From Rhodovulum sp. 12E13 (lineage in GTDB: Bacteria; Pseudomonadota; Alphaproteobacteria; Rhodobacterales; Rhodobacteraceae): a stretch of 64,000 nucleotides of DNA. The DNA lies in NCBI RefSeq assembly GCF_003340565.1, contig NZ_QPLK01000004.1, positions 124,001 to 188,000 of the forward strand, in the 5' to 3' direction. Under the pieces are notes generated by a model. The model saw only the letters and a list, made by a program, of their open reading frames with translations. It was not told where the DNA came from and did no database searches. The position numbers were made by a program, and so were the translations under genes. This document shows, in pieces, positions 8,901-18,222 of the stretch; positions within the stretch are counted from its first letter, which is position 1; each line of letters begins with the position of its first letter.

Positions 8901-10325
8901 ATGGCGGTGCGGCTGAAATTCCAGTCTTCCGGGGCGATACCGGGCGACGGGCGCCCGGTGGCGATGCGGGGTGGCAGCCTGACGGTCGGGCGCGGCCCTG
9001 CAAACGACCTCGTGCTGCCCGACCCGGAAAGGACCCTGTCGAAGAGCCATTTCGTGATCGAGGCGCAGGGCGGCGAGGTCGTGGTCGTCGACCTGTCGAC
9101 CAACGGCACGTTCCTCAACTACTCGCGCATCCCGCTCGGTCGCACGCCGACGCCGCTCAACGACGGCGACGTGCTGTCGGCCGGGCCGTACGAGCTGGTG
9201 GTCGAGATCGCGGCCGACGCGCCCGAGCCCGGCCTCGCCGCTCCCGTCGCGCAGGAGGCGGTGTCGTTCGGCTCGGCCGAGGCCGCACCCGACCCCGCGC
9301 ACCTGCTCGACGCCCCCGCGCCCGAGGGCGACTTCCTCGACGACCTGCTCGGCGCGGAGGGGCCGGTCGGCCCGTCGGGGCTGAACATCCCCGACCCGAT
9401 CGACGAGCTGCTGCCCCCGGAGGAGGATCGCACGTCGCCGCTCGACGACGAAATCGCCCCGCCAGAGGAGCCGGGGGGCGACTCGCCGCTGCTGCACGGG
9501 GCGTCGGTGTCGGACAGCTATCGCAGCGGCGGCGGCATTGGCGGCGGCATTGGTGGCGGGGGCATCATCCCCGACGACTGGGATGCCGACCCCTTCGGCG
9601 AGGACGAGCCGCTTGCTCCGCCGGTGCCGCCGCGGCCCGGCGCCCCGCCTGCGGAAGCGGCGCCGCAGGACTCGCAACCGGCACCGCAGCCGGCCTCGCC
9701 GCCTGCCGCGGCGCAACAGCCGCGCACCCTCGCCCCGGGCGGGGCGCGGGAGACGGCGGCGCGCGCCTTCCTCGAGGCGCTCGATGTCGCCGAGTTGTCG
9801 GTGCCCGACGACCAGCTCGTGCCGACCATGGAGCGGATGGGGCGGGTGATGCGCGCGATGATCGCCGGGCTGCGCGAGGTGCTGATGACCCGCACCTCGA
9901 TCAAGAACGAGTTCCGCATCGACCAGACGATGATCTCGGCCCAGGGCAACAACCCGCTGAAGTTCTCGGTCAGCCCCGACCAGGCGGTGGAGGCGCTCGT
10001 GCGGCCCCGCGCCCGCGGCTATCTCGATGCCGAGGCCGCCACCAACGAGGCGCTGCGCGACATCAAGGCCCATGAGGTTGCGATGGTCACGGGGATGGAG
10101 GCGGCGCTGAAGGGCGTTCTGGCCCGGCTCGACCCGGCGGCCCTGGCCGGCCAGATCGAGAGTTCCGGCAATCTCGGCAGCGTCTTCAAGGGCAAGAAGG
10201 CCCGCTACTGGGAGGTCTACGAGAAGATGTATGCCGAGATTTCCGACCAGGCCGAGAACGACTTTCACGAGCTCTTCAGCCGCGAATTCGCCCGTGCCTA
10301 CAAGGAGCAGCTGAAAAAGCTCTGA
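8901..10325 (+). CDS. tagH: TagH, FHA-domain T6SS regulator
   Basis: FHA domains bind phosphothreonine; in T6SS loci TagH/Fha acts downstream of the PpkA kinase to trigger assembly. The 474-aa protein has an N-terminal FHA domain (about 1-95) with the core motifs TVGRGPANDLVLPD, KSHFVIE and LSTNGTFLN. A long disordered acidic and Pro-rich linker (about 100-275) carries a Gly/Ile repeat encoded near 9526-9570. The conserved C-terminal domain of the TagH family (about 280-474) contains RMGRVMRAMIAGLREVLMTR and ends in FSREFARAYKEQLKKL. It follows the PAAR gene by 7 bases. The kinase/phosphatase pair that would act on its partner is at the end of the locus. Confidence 0.9.
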   Translation: MAVRLKFQSSGAIPGDGRPVAMRGGSLTVGRGPANDLVLPDPERTLSKSHFVIEAQGGEVVVVDLSTNGTFLNYSRIPLGRTPTPLNDGDVLSAGPYELVVEIAADAPEPGLAAPVAQEAVSFGSAEAAPDPAHLLDAPAPEGDFLDDLLGAEGPVGPSGLNIPDPIDELLPPEEDRTSPLDDEIAPPEEPGGDSPLLHGASVSDSYRSGGGIGGGIGGGGIIPDDWDADPFGEDEPLAPPVPPRPGAPPAEAAPQDSQPAPQPASPPAAAQQPRTLAPGGARETAARAFLEALDVAELSVPDDQLVPTMERMGRVMRAMIAGLREVLMTRTSIKNEFRIDQTMISAQGNNPLKFSVSPDQAVEALVRPRARGYLDAEAATNEALRDIKAHEVAMVTGMEAALKGVLARLDPAALAGQIESSGNLGSVFKGKKARYWEVYEKMYAEISDQAENDFHELFSREFARAYKEQLKKL

Positions 10326-10328
10326 CCC

Positions 10329-10357
10329 CCTGCCGGCGCCTTCGGGGCCGCGGCAGG
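10329..10357 (+). other. Imperfect hairpin between tagH and tssK
   Basis: The inverted repeat CCTGCCG ... CGGCAGG brackets a short segment with a CTTCGG tetraloop-like turn. No T-run follows, so it is more likely an mRNA stability or attenuation element than a full terminator. It lies in the 62-base gap between two genes that are otherwise in one operon. Confidence 0.35.
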
Positions 10358-10387
10358 CAACGACGAAAGAAAGACGGAGGGGCGTTC

Positions 10388-11728
10388 TTGTCCTGGGACA
10401 GCAAGGTGCTTTGGACTGAGGGGCTGTTCATGCAGCCCCACCACTTTCAGCAGGCCGACCGCTACCACGAGGCGCTGGTGGCGGGCCTCGCACGGCGGGT
10501 GGCGCCCTATGCCTGGGGGGTCAGCGACCTCGCCATCGACGAGGCCGCGCTCAAGGTGGGCCAGTTCGCGCTGAAGCACGCCGCCGGGCTGACGCAGGAC
10601 GGCGCGGTGTTCCGCATCCCCGCCGCCGACGACCATCCGCCGGCGCTGGTCGTCCCGCCCACGATAAAGGAATGCGTGGTGCTCCTGACCGTGCCGCAGC
10701 GGCGCGAGGGCGCGGCAGAGGTCGACCTGTCGGGCGCCGAGCAGTCGGTCAGCCGCCTGCGCCCCGCCGAGCAGGACGTGGTCGACGTGATGAGCCAGCA
10801 GAGGAAACCCGCGACGGTCGGCGTGGGCAAGCTGCGGCTGCAATTCGCGCTCGCCGTCGACGACCTGTCGGACAAGCTCGCCATTCCGATCGCGCGCATC
10901 ATCGAGGTGCGCCCCGACAAGGAGATCGTTCTCGACCGCGCCTTCGTGCCCTCGGCGCTCGACGTGCGCGCCGCGGAGCCGCTGTCTGGCTTTCTCGAAG
11001 AACTCGAGGGGCTGATGTCGCACCGGATGCAGGCGCTGGCCGGGCGGCTGGAAGAGGGCGGCGGGGCGCGCGGCGTGGCCGAGGTGCAGGACGTGCTGCT
11101 TCTGCAGTTGCTCAACCGGTCGATCCCGCTTTTCCGCCATTTCCGAACGATCGAGAACCTGCACCCGGAGACGGCGTTCCGTGCCTGTGCCGCGCTGGCG
11201 GGCGAACTGGCCACCTTCATGGCCGACGACAAGCGCCCCCCCGAGCTGCCGCCCTACCGCCACGACGACCTGACCGACACATTCGCGCCGGTGATCCGGG
11301 TGCTTCGGCGCTACCTCAGCTCGGTGCTCGAGCAGACGGCGGTGGCGATCCCGCTCGAGCCGCGCAAATACGGCATCTCGGTGGGCGTCATCGCCGACCG
11401 CAAGCTGCTCGGCACGGCCGGCTTCGTTCTGGCGGTGTCGGCCGACATCCCGGCCGAGGACGTGCGCCGCCACTTCGCCGGGCAGGCCAAGATCGGGCCG
11501 GTGGAAGAAATCCGGCAACTGGTCAACTCGGCCCTGCCCGGAATCGCGCTGCGGCCCCTGCCCGTGGCGCCGCGCCAGATCCCCTATCATGCGGGGGTGG
11601 TGTATTTCGAACTCGACCAGAACAACCCGGCGTGGAAGCGGATGACCACGTCGGGCGGGATCGCGGTGCATGTCTCGGGCCAGTATCCCGGGCTGAAGAT
11701 GGAACTCTGGGCGATCCGCACCAGCTGA
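10388..11728 (+). CDS. tssK: TssK, T6SS baseplate-membrane connector
   Basis: TssK trimers link the baseplate to the TssJLM membrane complex. The 446-aa protein has the family N-terminus WTEGLFMQPHHFQQADRYHE, the mid-protein shoulder domain and the conserved C-terminal region with FLRIGPL-like spacing and YHAGVVYFELD near residue 400, the part that contacts TssL/TssM. The start is TTG at 10388, giving MSWDSKVLW, with ACGGAGGGG a few bases upstream; no in-frame ATG lies before the conserved motif, so a TTG start is well supported. tssL follows after 16 bases. Confidence 0.93.
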   Translation: MSWDSKVLWTEGLFMQPHHFQQADRYHEALVAGLARRVAPYAWGVSDLAIDEAALKVGQFALKHAAGLTQDGAVFRIPAADDHPPALVVPPTIKECVVLLTVPQRREGAAEVDLSGAEQSVSRLRPAEQDVVDVMSQQRKPATVGVGKLRLQFALAVDDLSDKLAIPIARIIEVRPDKEIVLDRAFVPSALDVRAAEPLSGFLEELEGLMSHRMQALAGRLEEGGGARGVAEVQDVLLLQLLNRSIPLFRHFRTIENLHPETAFRACAALAGELATFMADDKRPPELPPYRHDDLTDTFAPVIRVLRRYLSSVLEQTAVAIPLEPRKYGISVGVIADRKLLGTAGFVLAVSADIPAEDVRRHFAGQAKIGPVEEIRQLVNSALPGIALRPLPVAPRQIPYHAGVVYFELDQNNPAWKRMTTSGGIAVHVSGQYPGLKMELWAIRTS

Positions 11729-11744
11729 CGCGAGGGCCTTGGCC

Positions 11745-13217
11745 ATGGCGAGCGACGATCCATTCCGCGAGGACGACGGCGACCGGACGGTGATCCGCCC
11801 CAATCCCGGCGGGCGGCGCACCGCGCCCGCTCCCCCCTCCCCCGCCGCCCCCGCACCCGCCGCTGCCGACCCCTTCGCCGAGGCGCCTCGGGCCGTGCCC
11901 GCCGCGCCGCCCGGGCCGCAGGGCGGCGGCGAGGCGCAGGCGGGCGCCGTCGACGCCTTCGGCGTGCCGGTGACGGCGCCCGCGGGGCAGCCTGGGCGGG
12001 CGGCGGGCGAGGATGCCGACGAGGTCGTGCTGACCGGCATGAACCGTCTCAACGCCTGCGCCGCACCGCTCTTCGCGCTCGCCTCACGCATCCGCAACCG
12101 GGCGCAGCACCTCGACCCCGAGAAGCTGCGGCAGAGCGTGGTGGCCGAGATCCGCGCCTTCGAGAACCGCGCGTTGCAGGCGGGCATCCCCGCCCAGACG
12201 GTCAAGGTGGCGCGCTACGCGCTCTGCGCGCTTCTCGACGACGTCGTGCTCAACACGCCCTGGGGCGGGCAGTCGAGCTGGGGGTTGCAGAGCATGGTCG
12301 GTACGTTCCACCGCGAGACGGTGGGCGGCGACCGCTTCTACGACCTGCTCGCCCGGCTGGAAAAGCAGCCGGCCGAGAACCTGGAGATGCTCGAATTCCT
12401 CTACATGTGCCTGTCGCTCGGCTTCGAGGGGCGGCTTCGGGTCGAACAGAACGGCGCCGACAAGCACCTGCGCATCCGCCAGGGCCTCGCCCGGCTGATC
12501 CGGGCGCAGCGCGGACCGGTCGAGCGCGACCTGTCGCCGAGATGGAAGGGCGTCGACCGGCCGTTCAGGGCGCTTTCGGCGTGGCGGCTCGTCTACATCG
12601 CGCTCGGCGTGACCGGGCTGATCCTGATCGCGCAGTTCGCAACGTTGTCGAGCCTTCTGGCCAATCGCACCGAGAACCTGGTCGGCCGCCTCGCGGTGAT
12701 CGACGCCGGCCCGCCCGCGCAGCTCCAGCGGCGGGCGCCGCCGCCGCCGCCCGCGCCGGCGCCGCCGACCGACCAGCAGCAGCTCGAAAAGGTGGCCGCC
12801 TTCCTTCAGCCCGAGATCGACGAGGGCATCGTCACGGTCTTTCGCGATGGCAACGTGCTGACGATCCGTGTCGCGGGGTCGGGCATGTTCGCCTCGGCGT
12901 CCGACCGGCTGGACCCCGTCTTCGCGCCAAAGATCGATCGCATCACCGAGGCGCTGAACGCCGAGCGCGGCCTGGTGATCGTGGTCGGCCACACCGACAA
13001 CGTGCCCACCTCGACCGCGCGCTGGCCGTCGAACATGGCGCTGTCGCTGGCGCGTGCAAAGACCGTGATGGCGAAGATGGCCGAGAGGATGGACGACCCC
13101 GCGCGCCTGTCGGCCGAGGGCCGCGCCGACAGCGACCCGATCGCCGACAACGCCACGCGCGAGGGGCGCGCCGCGAACCGCCGCATAGAGATATTGCTGG
13201 TCAGGGAGGCTTCGTGA
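11745..13217 (+). CDS. tssL: TssL (DotU/IcmH) with C-terminal OmpA peptidoglycan-binding domain
   Basis: TssL is an inner-membrane component of the T6SS trans-envelope complex. The protein (490 aa) has a disordered Pro/Ala-rich N-terminus (about 1-85), the cytoplasmic DotU domain (about 86-265, with MNRLNACAAPLFALASRIRN and ALCALLDDVVLNTPWG), one C-terminal membrane helix (about 277-300, WRLVYIALGVTGLILIAQF) and, beyond it, a periplasmic OmpA-like domain with VVGHTDNVPTS and NRRIEILL. It is therefore the extended TssL type that can anchor itself to peptidoglycan. ATG 11745 is preferred to the TTG two codons earlier because GCGAGGG lies 8 bases upstream of it. The stop overlaps the tssM start (TGATG). 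Confidence 0.92.
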   Translation: MASDDPFREDDGDRTVIRPNPGGRRTAPAPPSPAAPAPAAADPFAEAPRAVPAAPPGPQGGGEAQAGAVDAFGVPVTAPAGQPGRAAGEDADEVVLTGMNRLNACAAPLFALASRIRNRAQHLDPEKLRQSVVAEIRAFENRALQAGIPAQTVKVARYALCALLDDVVLNTPWGGQSSWGLQSMVGTFHRETVGGDRFYDLLARLEKQPAENLEMLEFLYMCLSLGFEGRLRVEQNGADKHLRIRQGLARLIRAQRGPVERDLSPRWKGVDRPFRALSAWRLVYIALGVTGLILIAQFATLSSLLANRTENLVGRLAVIDAGPPAQLQRRAPPPPPAPAPPTDQQQLEKVAAFLQPEIDEGIVTVFRDGNVLTIRVAGSGMFASASDRLDPVFAPKIDRITEALNAERGLVIVVGHTDNVPTSTARWPSNMALSLARAKTVMAKMAERMDDPARLSAEGRADSDPIADNATREGRAANRRIEILLVREAS

Positions 13218-16200
13218 TGATCCGCCGTGTTCTGCGCCTCGTCTTCCTGTCGGTCTATTCCGCGCTGTTCTTCTGCGCGGCGGTTCTGGCGGGCCTGCTG
13301 CTCTACTTCGGGCCGTTCCTGTCGACGGAGGGCTGGGCGCCCTTCGACACGCTGGCCTCGCGCCTGCTCGGGGCGGGCGCGATCCTTCTCGTCTTCTTCC
13401 TGATCGCGCTGACCGTCTTCTTCCTGCGGCGCCGCCGAGAGCGGAAGATGACGGAGGAGATCGTCGAGAGCGTCGACACGGGAGGCGAGGGCGCCGTCGC
13501 GGCGGGCGAGATCGACGAGCTTCGCGGCAAGCTGAAGGCGGCGATGGCCGCCCTGCGCAAGTCGAAGAACGGGCGCAGGCACCTGGCCGAGCTGCCGTGG
13601 TACGTGATGATCGGCCCGCCCGGCGCCGGCAAGACGACCGCCATCGTCAATTCGGGCCTCCAGTTTCCGCTCGCCGACGAAATCGGCAAGACGGCGGTGG
13701 GCGGCGTCGGCGGCACCCGCAACTGCGACTGGTGGTTCACCGACCGGGCCGTGCTGATCGACACCGCCGGCCGATACACCACGCAGGAAAGCGACGCCGA
13801 GCTCGACAATGCCGCGTGGCTGGGCTTTCTCGGCCTGCTGAAGAAACACCGCAAGCGCCAGCCGATCAACGGCGCGATGGTGGCGATCAGCCTGTCGGAC
13901 CTGTTGATGTCCGACGAGCGGACGCGGGCCGAGCATGCCCGCGCCGTGCGCCGCCGCCTCAACGAGCTGCGCGAGAAGCTGGGCGTGCGCTTTCCGGTCT
14001 ACGTGCTGTTCACCAAGGCCGACCTGATCGCGGGCTTCACCGAGTTCCACGACACGCTCGGCAAGGAGGAGCGCGAGCAGGTCTGGGGCTTTACCCTGCC
14101 GCTCGACGCCGCCAACGCCGAGGTGCCGCCGGTGGGGCGCTTCGACGAGGAGTTTGCCGCGCTCCTCGCTCAGCTCAACGCGCAGCTGCTCGAGAAGATG
14201 ACGGCCGAGACCGATCACCAGCGGCGCTCGCTGATCGCGGGGTTCCCGGGACAGGTCGCCTCGCTCCGCCGGGTGGCACGCGACTTCCTGACCGAGACCT
14301 TCCAGGACAACCGCTACGAGGCGCGGCACCAGTTGCGCGGCGTCTACCTCACCTCCGGCACGCAGGAGGGCACCCCGATCGACCGGCTGATGCTGTCGAT
14401 GGCGCGCACCTTCGGCATCGGGCGGCAGGCCATCGGCACCGGGCGCGGCACGGGGCGGTCGTTCTTCCTGACCCGCCTGTTCGAGGAGGTGATCTTTCCC
14501 GAGGCCGGCCTCGTCTCGGCCGACGACAAGGTGGAGCGGCGCTACCGCGTGACCAAGTGGGGCGCCGTGGCGGCGACCGTGCTGGTCGCCGCCACGCTCG
14601 GCACGCTGCTGACGCGCTCCTATTTCGGCAACGCGGCGCTGGTGGCGGAAGCGCAGGAGGCCGCGGCCGGCTACACCCGGGCCGCCGCCGTTCTGCCGCC
14701 CAGCCCCGTGGGCGACACCGACCTGCCGCCCATCGTCGAGGCGCTGAACGTCCTGCGCGACATGCCGGCGAACCCGGCCGTCGACACGCCCGAGCCCGAG
14801 GGGCGCCTGCGGTGGGGCCTCTACCAGGGCGAAGTGATCGGCACCTCGGCGGCGCAGACCTACCGAGCCGCGCTCAACCAGCGGTTCCTGCCGCGGCTGC
14901 TGCTGCGGCTCGAGGAGCAGATCACGGCAAACGTCAACGAGCCCGACGTGCTCTACGAGGCGCTGAAGGTCTACATGATGCTCGGCCTCGAGGGGCCGAT
15001 GAACGCCGACCTCGTCAAGGCGTGGATGGCGGTCGACTGGCAGGTGTCGTTTCCCGGGCCGCAGCGCGAGGCGTTCCGCGCCGACCTTTCGGGGCATCTC
15101 GACGCCCTGCTGGGCCAGCCGATGCAGAAGATCGAGCTCAACGGCCCGCTGGTGGAGCAGGTTCAGGCCATCCTTGCCGAGATGCCGCTGGCGCAACGGG
15201 TCTACAACGGCATCCTCGGCTCGGACGCGGCGACCTCGCTGCCCCAGTGGCGCCTGACCGACGTGGGGGGGCCGGCCATCGGGCGCGTCTTCATCCGCTC
15301 GTCAGGCAAGGCGCTGAACGACGGGATCGAGGGCATCTTCACCCATCGCGGCTTCAACGACGTGTTCCTCGGCGAGGCGCTGGGCGTGGCCGAGCGCATC
15401 CAGCGCGACAGCTGGGTGCTGGGGCCGCGCGGCGAGTCGGAGCAGTCGGAACTGGCGCTCGCCCGTCTCAGCCGCGACGTGCTCGATCTCTACTACAACG
15501 ACTACATCAGCCGCTACGACACGTTGCTCGGCGACATCGACATCGTGCCGCTGGAAAGCCTCGCCCATGCCGTCGAGGTGACGAACGTGCTGTCGGGGCC
15601 GACATCGCCGATCGTGAACGTGCTCGACGCGGTGGCGCAGGAGACGCGGCTGACCGAGCGGGGCGGCGCCCTCGGCGAATCCGAGCTGGGACAGGCCGCG
15701 CAGAACATCGTCGGCATCGAGGCCGAGGGTGCGCTGTCGATCCAGGAGCGCCTCCTGCTCGAGGCGCTGGCCCGCACCGCCCAGGCCGAGGGTGGCCCGC
15801 CCCCCGCGCCGCCCGGCACCTTCGTGGAAGAGCGGTTCGCCTGGCTGCACGCCCTGACCGAGCGCGCCAACGGCCAGCCCTCGCAGCTCGACGAGCTGAT
15901 GGGGCGGCTGACCGAGGTCTACCAGGAGCTGAACCGGATGAGCTTTGCAGGGGTCACGGGCCCCGATGGCGGCGGCGCGCTCGTGCGCTTCCAGGAACTC
16001 GCCGCCCGCATCGACGGGCCGGTGCCGCGCTGGGCCTCGCAGATCGCCGCCGGCTCGTCCGGAATCACGGCCGAGGGCACGCGCGCCGCCTTCGACGCGC
16101 GGTGGAAGGCCAGCGTGCTGCCGTTCTGCCAGCAGGTGACCGAGAACCGCTACCCGTTCAACCGGCGCGCGCAGGCCGACGTGTCGATGACCGACTTCAC

Positions 16201-16786
16201 CCGCCTGTTCGGCCCATCGGGCCTGATCGACGCGTTCTTCCAGGAGAACCTCGTCGAGCACGTCGACCGGAGCACAAGGCCGTGGACGTGGCGCAGCGCC
16301 AACGGCACCGACCTCGGCATCTCGCAACAGGTGCTCGAGGAGCTGCAGCACGCCCACGACATCAAGGAGGCGTTCTTTCCAGGCGGTGGCGGCGCCAACG
16401 TGCAGTTCCAGATCACGCCCGAGGCGCTCGACCCCTCGGCCGAGGCGATGACGCTCGAGATCGACGGACAGTCGGTGTCGTTCGCCCATCGCGGCGGTCT
16501 GCCCACGCCGCTCGCGGTGCGCTGGCCGGGGCCGGTGGGCCTGGCTCGCGTGGTGTTCGAGCCACCCACAGGCACCACCGAGAACGTGCTGTCGCGCGAC
16601 GGGCCGTGGGCGGCGTTCCGGCTGTTCGACGCGGCCGAGGTGCGCAACACCAACGTTGCCGACCGCAAGCGCGTGATCTTCAACGTGGGCGGCCGCATCG
16701 CGATCTTCCAGATGCAGACGGGCTCGGTGCTCAACCCTTTCGCCCTGCCCGCGCTGGCGCAGTTCAGCTGCCCGGGATCGTTCTGA
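13217..16786 (+). CDS. tssM: TssM (IcmF/VasK), inner-membrane T6SS core protein
   Basis: TssM spans from cytoplasm to periplasm and, with TssL, builds the channel for the contractile tail. The 1189-aa protein has two N-terminal membrane helices (about 9-32 and 50-70), a cytoplasmic NTPase-like domain with an intact Walker A GPPGAGKT at 133-140 and DTAGRY, a third membrane helix (about 440-457) and a large periplasmic region ending in the IcmF C-terminal beta domain. The length is normal for the family. ATG 13217 overlaps the tssL stop by one base. No tssJ lipoprotein gene is seen beside it. tagF follows after 11 bases. Confidence 0.94.
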   Translation: MIRRVLRLVFLSVYSALFFCAAVLAGLLLYFGPFLSTEGWAPFDTLASRLLGAGAILLVFFLIALTVFFLRRRRERKMTEEIVESVDTGGEGAVAAGEIDELRGKLKAAMAALRKSKNGRRHLAELPWYVMIGPPGAGKTTAIVNSGLQFPLADEIGKTAVGGVGGTRNCDWWFTDRAVLIDTAGRYTTQESDAELDNAAWLGFLGLLKKHRKRQPINGAMVAISLSDLLMSDERTRAEHARAVRRRLNELREKLGVRFPVYVLFTKADLIAGFTEFHDTLGKEEREQVWGFTLPLDAANAEVPPVGRFDEEFAALLAQLNAQLLEKMTAETDHQRRSLIAGFPGQVASLRRVARDFLTETFQDNRYEARHQLRGVYLTSGTQEGTPIDRLMLSMARTFGIGRQAIGTGRGTGRSFFLTRLFEEVIFPEAGLVSADDKVERRYRVTKWGAVAATVLVAATLGTLLTRSYFGNAALVAEAQEAAAGYTRAAAVLPPSPVGDTDLPPIVEALNVLRDMPANPAVDTPEPEGRLRWGLYQGEVIGTSAAQTYRAALNQRFLPRLLLRLEEQITANVNEPDVLYEALKVYMMLGLEGPMNADLVKAWMAVDWQVSFPGPQREAFRADLSGHLDALLGQPMQKIELNGPLVEQVQAILAEMPLAQRVYNGILGSDAATSLPQWRLTDVGGPAIGRVFIRSSGKALNDGIEGIFTHRGFNDVFLGEALGVAERIQRDSWVLGPRGESEQSELALARLSRDVLDLYYNDYISRYDTLLGDIDIVPLESLAHAVEVTNVLSGPTSPIVNVLDAVAQETRLTERGGALGESELGQAAQNIVGIEAEGALSIQERLLLEALARTAQAEGGPPPAPPGTFVEERFAWLHALTERANGQPSQLDELMGRLTEVYQELNRMSFAGVTGPDGGGALVRFQELAARIDGPVPRWASQIAAGSSGITAEGTRAAFDARWKASVLPFCQQVTENRYPFNRRAQADVSMTDFTRLFGPSGLIDAFFQENLVEHVDRSTRPWTWRSANGTDLGISQQVLEELQHAHDIKEAFFPGGGGANVQFQITPEALDPSAEAMTLEIDGQSVSFAHRGGLPTPLAVRWPGPVGLARVVFEPPTGTTENVLSRDGPWAAFRLFDAAEVRNTNVADRKRVIFNVGGRIAIFQMQTGSVLNPFALPALAQFSCPGSF

Positions 16787-16797
16787 GGGCCGGGCGG

Positions 16798-17493
16798 GTG
16801 GAGGCGGCCCCCGGCACGGCCTTCGGGGCCTATGGCAAGATCCCGGGCCTCGGCGATTTCTTCCGGCTCAGCGCGCCGCCCGGCTTCGTCGAGCCGTGGG
16901 ATGCCTTCCTGCAGCGCACGATCATCGAGGCGCGGGCGGCGCTGGGCGAGGGCTTCGACGCGGCGTTCATGTCGGCGCCGATCTGGCGGTTCACGCTTGC
17001 CGCCGGCCTCGCCGGGCCGCGCCCGGTCATGGGCGTCGTGATGCCCTCGGTCGATCGGGTGGGGCGGCGCTTTCCCCTGACGCTCGTGGTGCCGCTCGAC
17101 GAGCGGGCCGCCCCGGCGGCGAGCCATTTCCGCGAGGGCCCGCTGTTCGTGCGCATGGAGACGCTGGCGCTCGCCATGCTCGACGACGGCGCCTCGCGCC
17201 CCGCGCTGGAGGAGGGGCTGGCCGCGCTGACCCCGCCCGCCCCAGCGCCCGACCCGGTGCTGCGGGCCGACGCGGGCACCCTGGTGCTGAGCCAGGGCCA
17301 GGGGCTTGAGGGGGCCTGCGCCGACGTGGCGGGCGGCCTGATTGCAGCGCGCCATGCCCGTCCCTCGCTCTGGTCGACCGAGGTCGGCGGCGTGCCGCGC
17401 CTGATGGTGGCCGAGGGTCTGCCGGGCCCGCGCGAGCAGGTGGCGCTGATCACGCTTCACGCCGCACTCTGGACGGAGGCCCGCCCGCTGTGA
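16798..17493 (+). CDS. tagF: TagF, post-translational T6SS regulator (DUF2094)
   Basis: TagF represses T6SS assembly independently of, or in concert with, the threonine phosphorylation pathway. The 231-aa protein shows the family opening FGAYGKIPGLGDFFRLSAP, a central MGVVMPSVDRVGRRFPLTLV and the closing region SLWSTEVGGVPRLMVAEGLP. In some alphaproteobacteria TagF is fused to a PP2C domain; here the two are separate but overlap by four bases, so the functional link is kept at operon level. GTG 16798 is the only sensible start just before the conserved motif; the open frame upstream overlaps tssM and is non-homologous. Weak ribosome binding site. Confidence 0.88.
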   Translation: MEAAPGTAFGAYGKIPGLGDFFRLSAPPGFVEPWDAFLQRTIIEARAALGEGFDAAFMSAPIWRFTLAAGLAGPRPVMGVVMPSVDRVGRRFPLTLVVPLDERAAPAASHFREGPLFVRMETLALAMLDDGASRPALEEGLAALTPPAPAPDPVLRADAGTLVLSQGQGLEGACADVAGGLIAARHARPSLWSTEVGGVPRLMVAEGLPGPREQVALITLHAALWTEARPL

Positions 17494-18212
17494 GCCTCGG
17501 AGACCGCGCCCGCTATTCCGCACGCACCCATGTCGGCCATACCCGCGCCGTGAACGAGGACGCGATCCTGTCGCTGCCCGAGCAGTCACTCTGGGTCGTG
17601 GCCGATGGCATGGGCGGGCACGAGGCCGGCGACTATGCCAGCCGCATGATCTGCGACATGGTGGCGACGATGCCGCCCGAGAGCCCGCCCGCCGACCGGC
17701 TGCGCCTGCTCCGCGACCTGATCGGCCGCGCGCACGACGAGATCCGCGCCGAGAGCGCGCGGCGCGGCGGCGCGACCATCGGCGCGACGGTGGTGGCGAT
17801 GACCATGGCGCAGGAGCATTTCGCCTGCCTCTGGGCCGGCGACAGCCGCCTCTATCGCCTGCGTGGCGGCGAGATCGACATGCTGACCGAGGATCATTCG
17901 CTGGTCGCGGGCCTCGTCGCCTCGGGCACGCTCGGCTGGGATGAGGCCGAGCGGCACCCGCAAGCGAACACGATCACCCGCGCAGTGGGCGTGGGCGACG
18001 CGCTGGAGCTCGACAAGGTGACCGGCGCGCTCGCCCCCGGCGATCGCTTCCTGCTATGCTCCGACGGGCTGACCAAGTATGCCACATTCGCCATGTTGCG
18101 GCGCATCCTGTCGGAGGCGCCGATCGAGACGGTGGCCGACCGTCTGGTGCAGCTGGCGCTCGACGGCGGCGGTGCCGACAACATCAGCGTGATCGTGGTC
18201 GACGCGGTCTAG
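17490..18212 (+). CDS. pppA: PppA/Stp-type PP2C Ser/Thr phosphatase
   Basis: This 240-aa metal-dependent phosphatase should reverse kinase action on the FHA pathway and switch secretion off. PP2C motifs are complete: RAVNEDAIL near residue 20, VADGMGGHEAGDYAS with the metal-binding Asp-Gly pair, WAGDSRLYRLR, EDHSLV, LLCSDGLTKY and the final GGADNISVIVV. The GTG start overlaps the tagF stop (GTGA, 17490-17493), and no alternative start makes better sense. It ends the + strand operon and meets the convergent kinase gene 10 bases further on. Cytoplasmic. Confidence 0.9.
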   Translation: MSLGDRARYSARTHVGHTRAVNEDAILSLPEQSLWVVADGMGGHEAGDYASRMICDMVATMPPESPPADRLRLLRDLIGRAHDEIRAESARRGGATIGATVVAMTMAQEHFACLWAGDSRLYRLRGGEIDMLTEDHSLVAGLVASGTLGWDEAERHPQANTITRAVGVGDALELDKVTGALAPGDRFLLCSDGLTKYATFAMLRRILSEAPIETVADRLVQLALDGGGADNISVIVVDAV

Positions 18213-18222
18213 GGCCGTTGCC

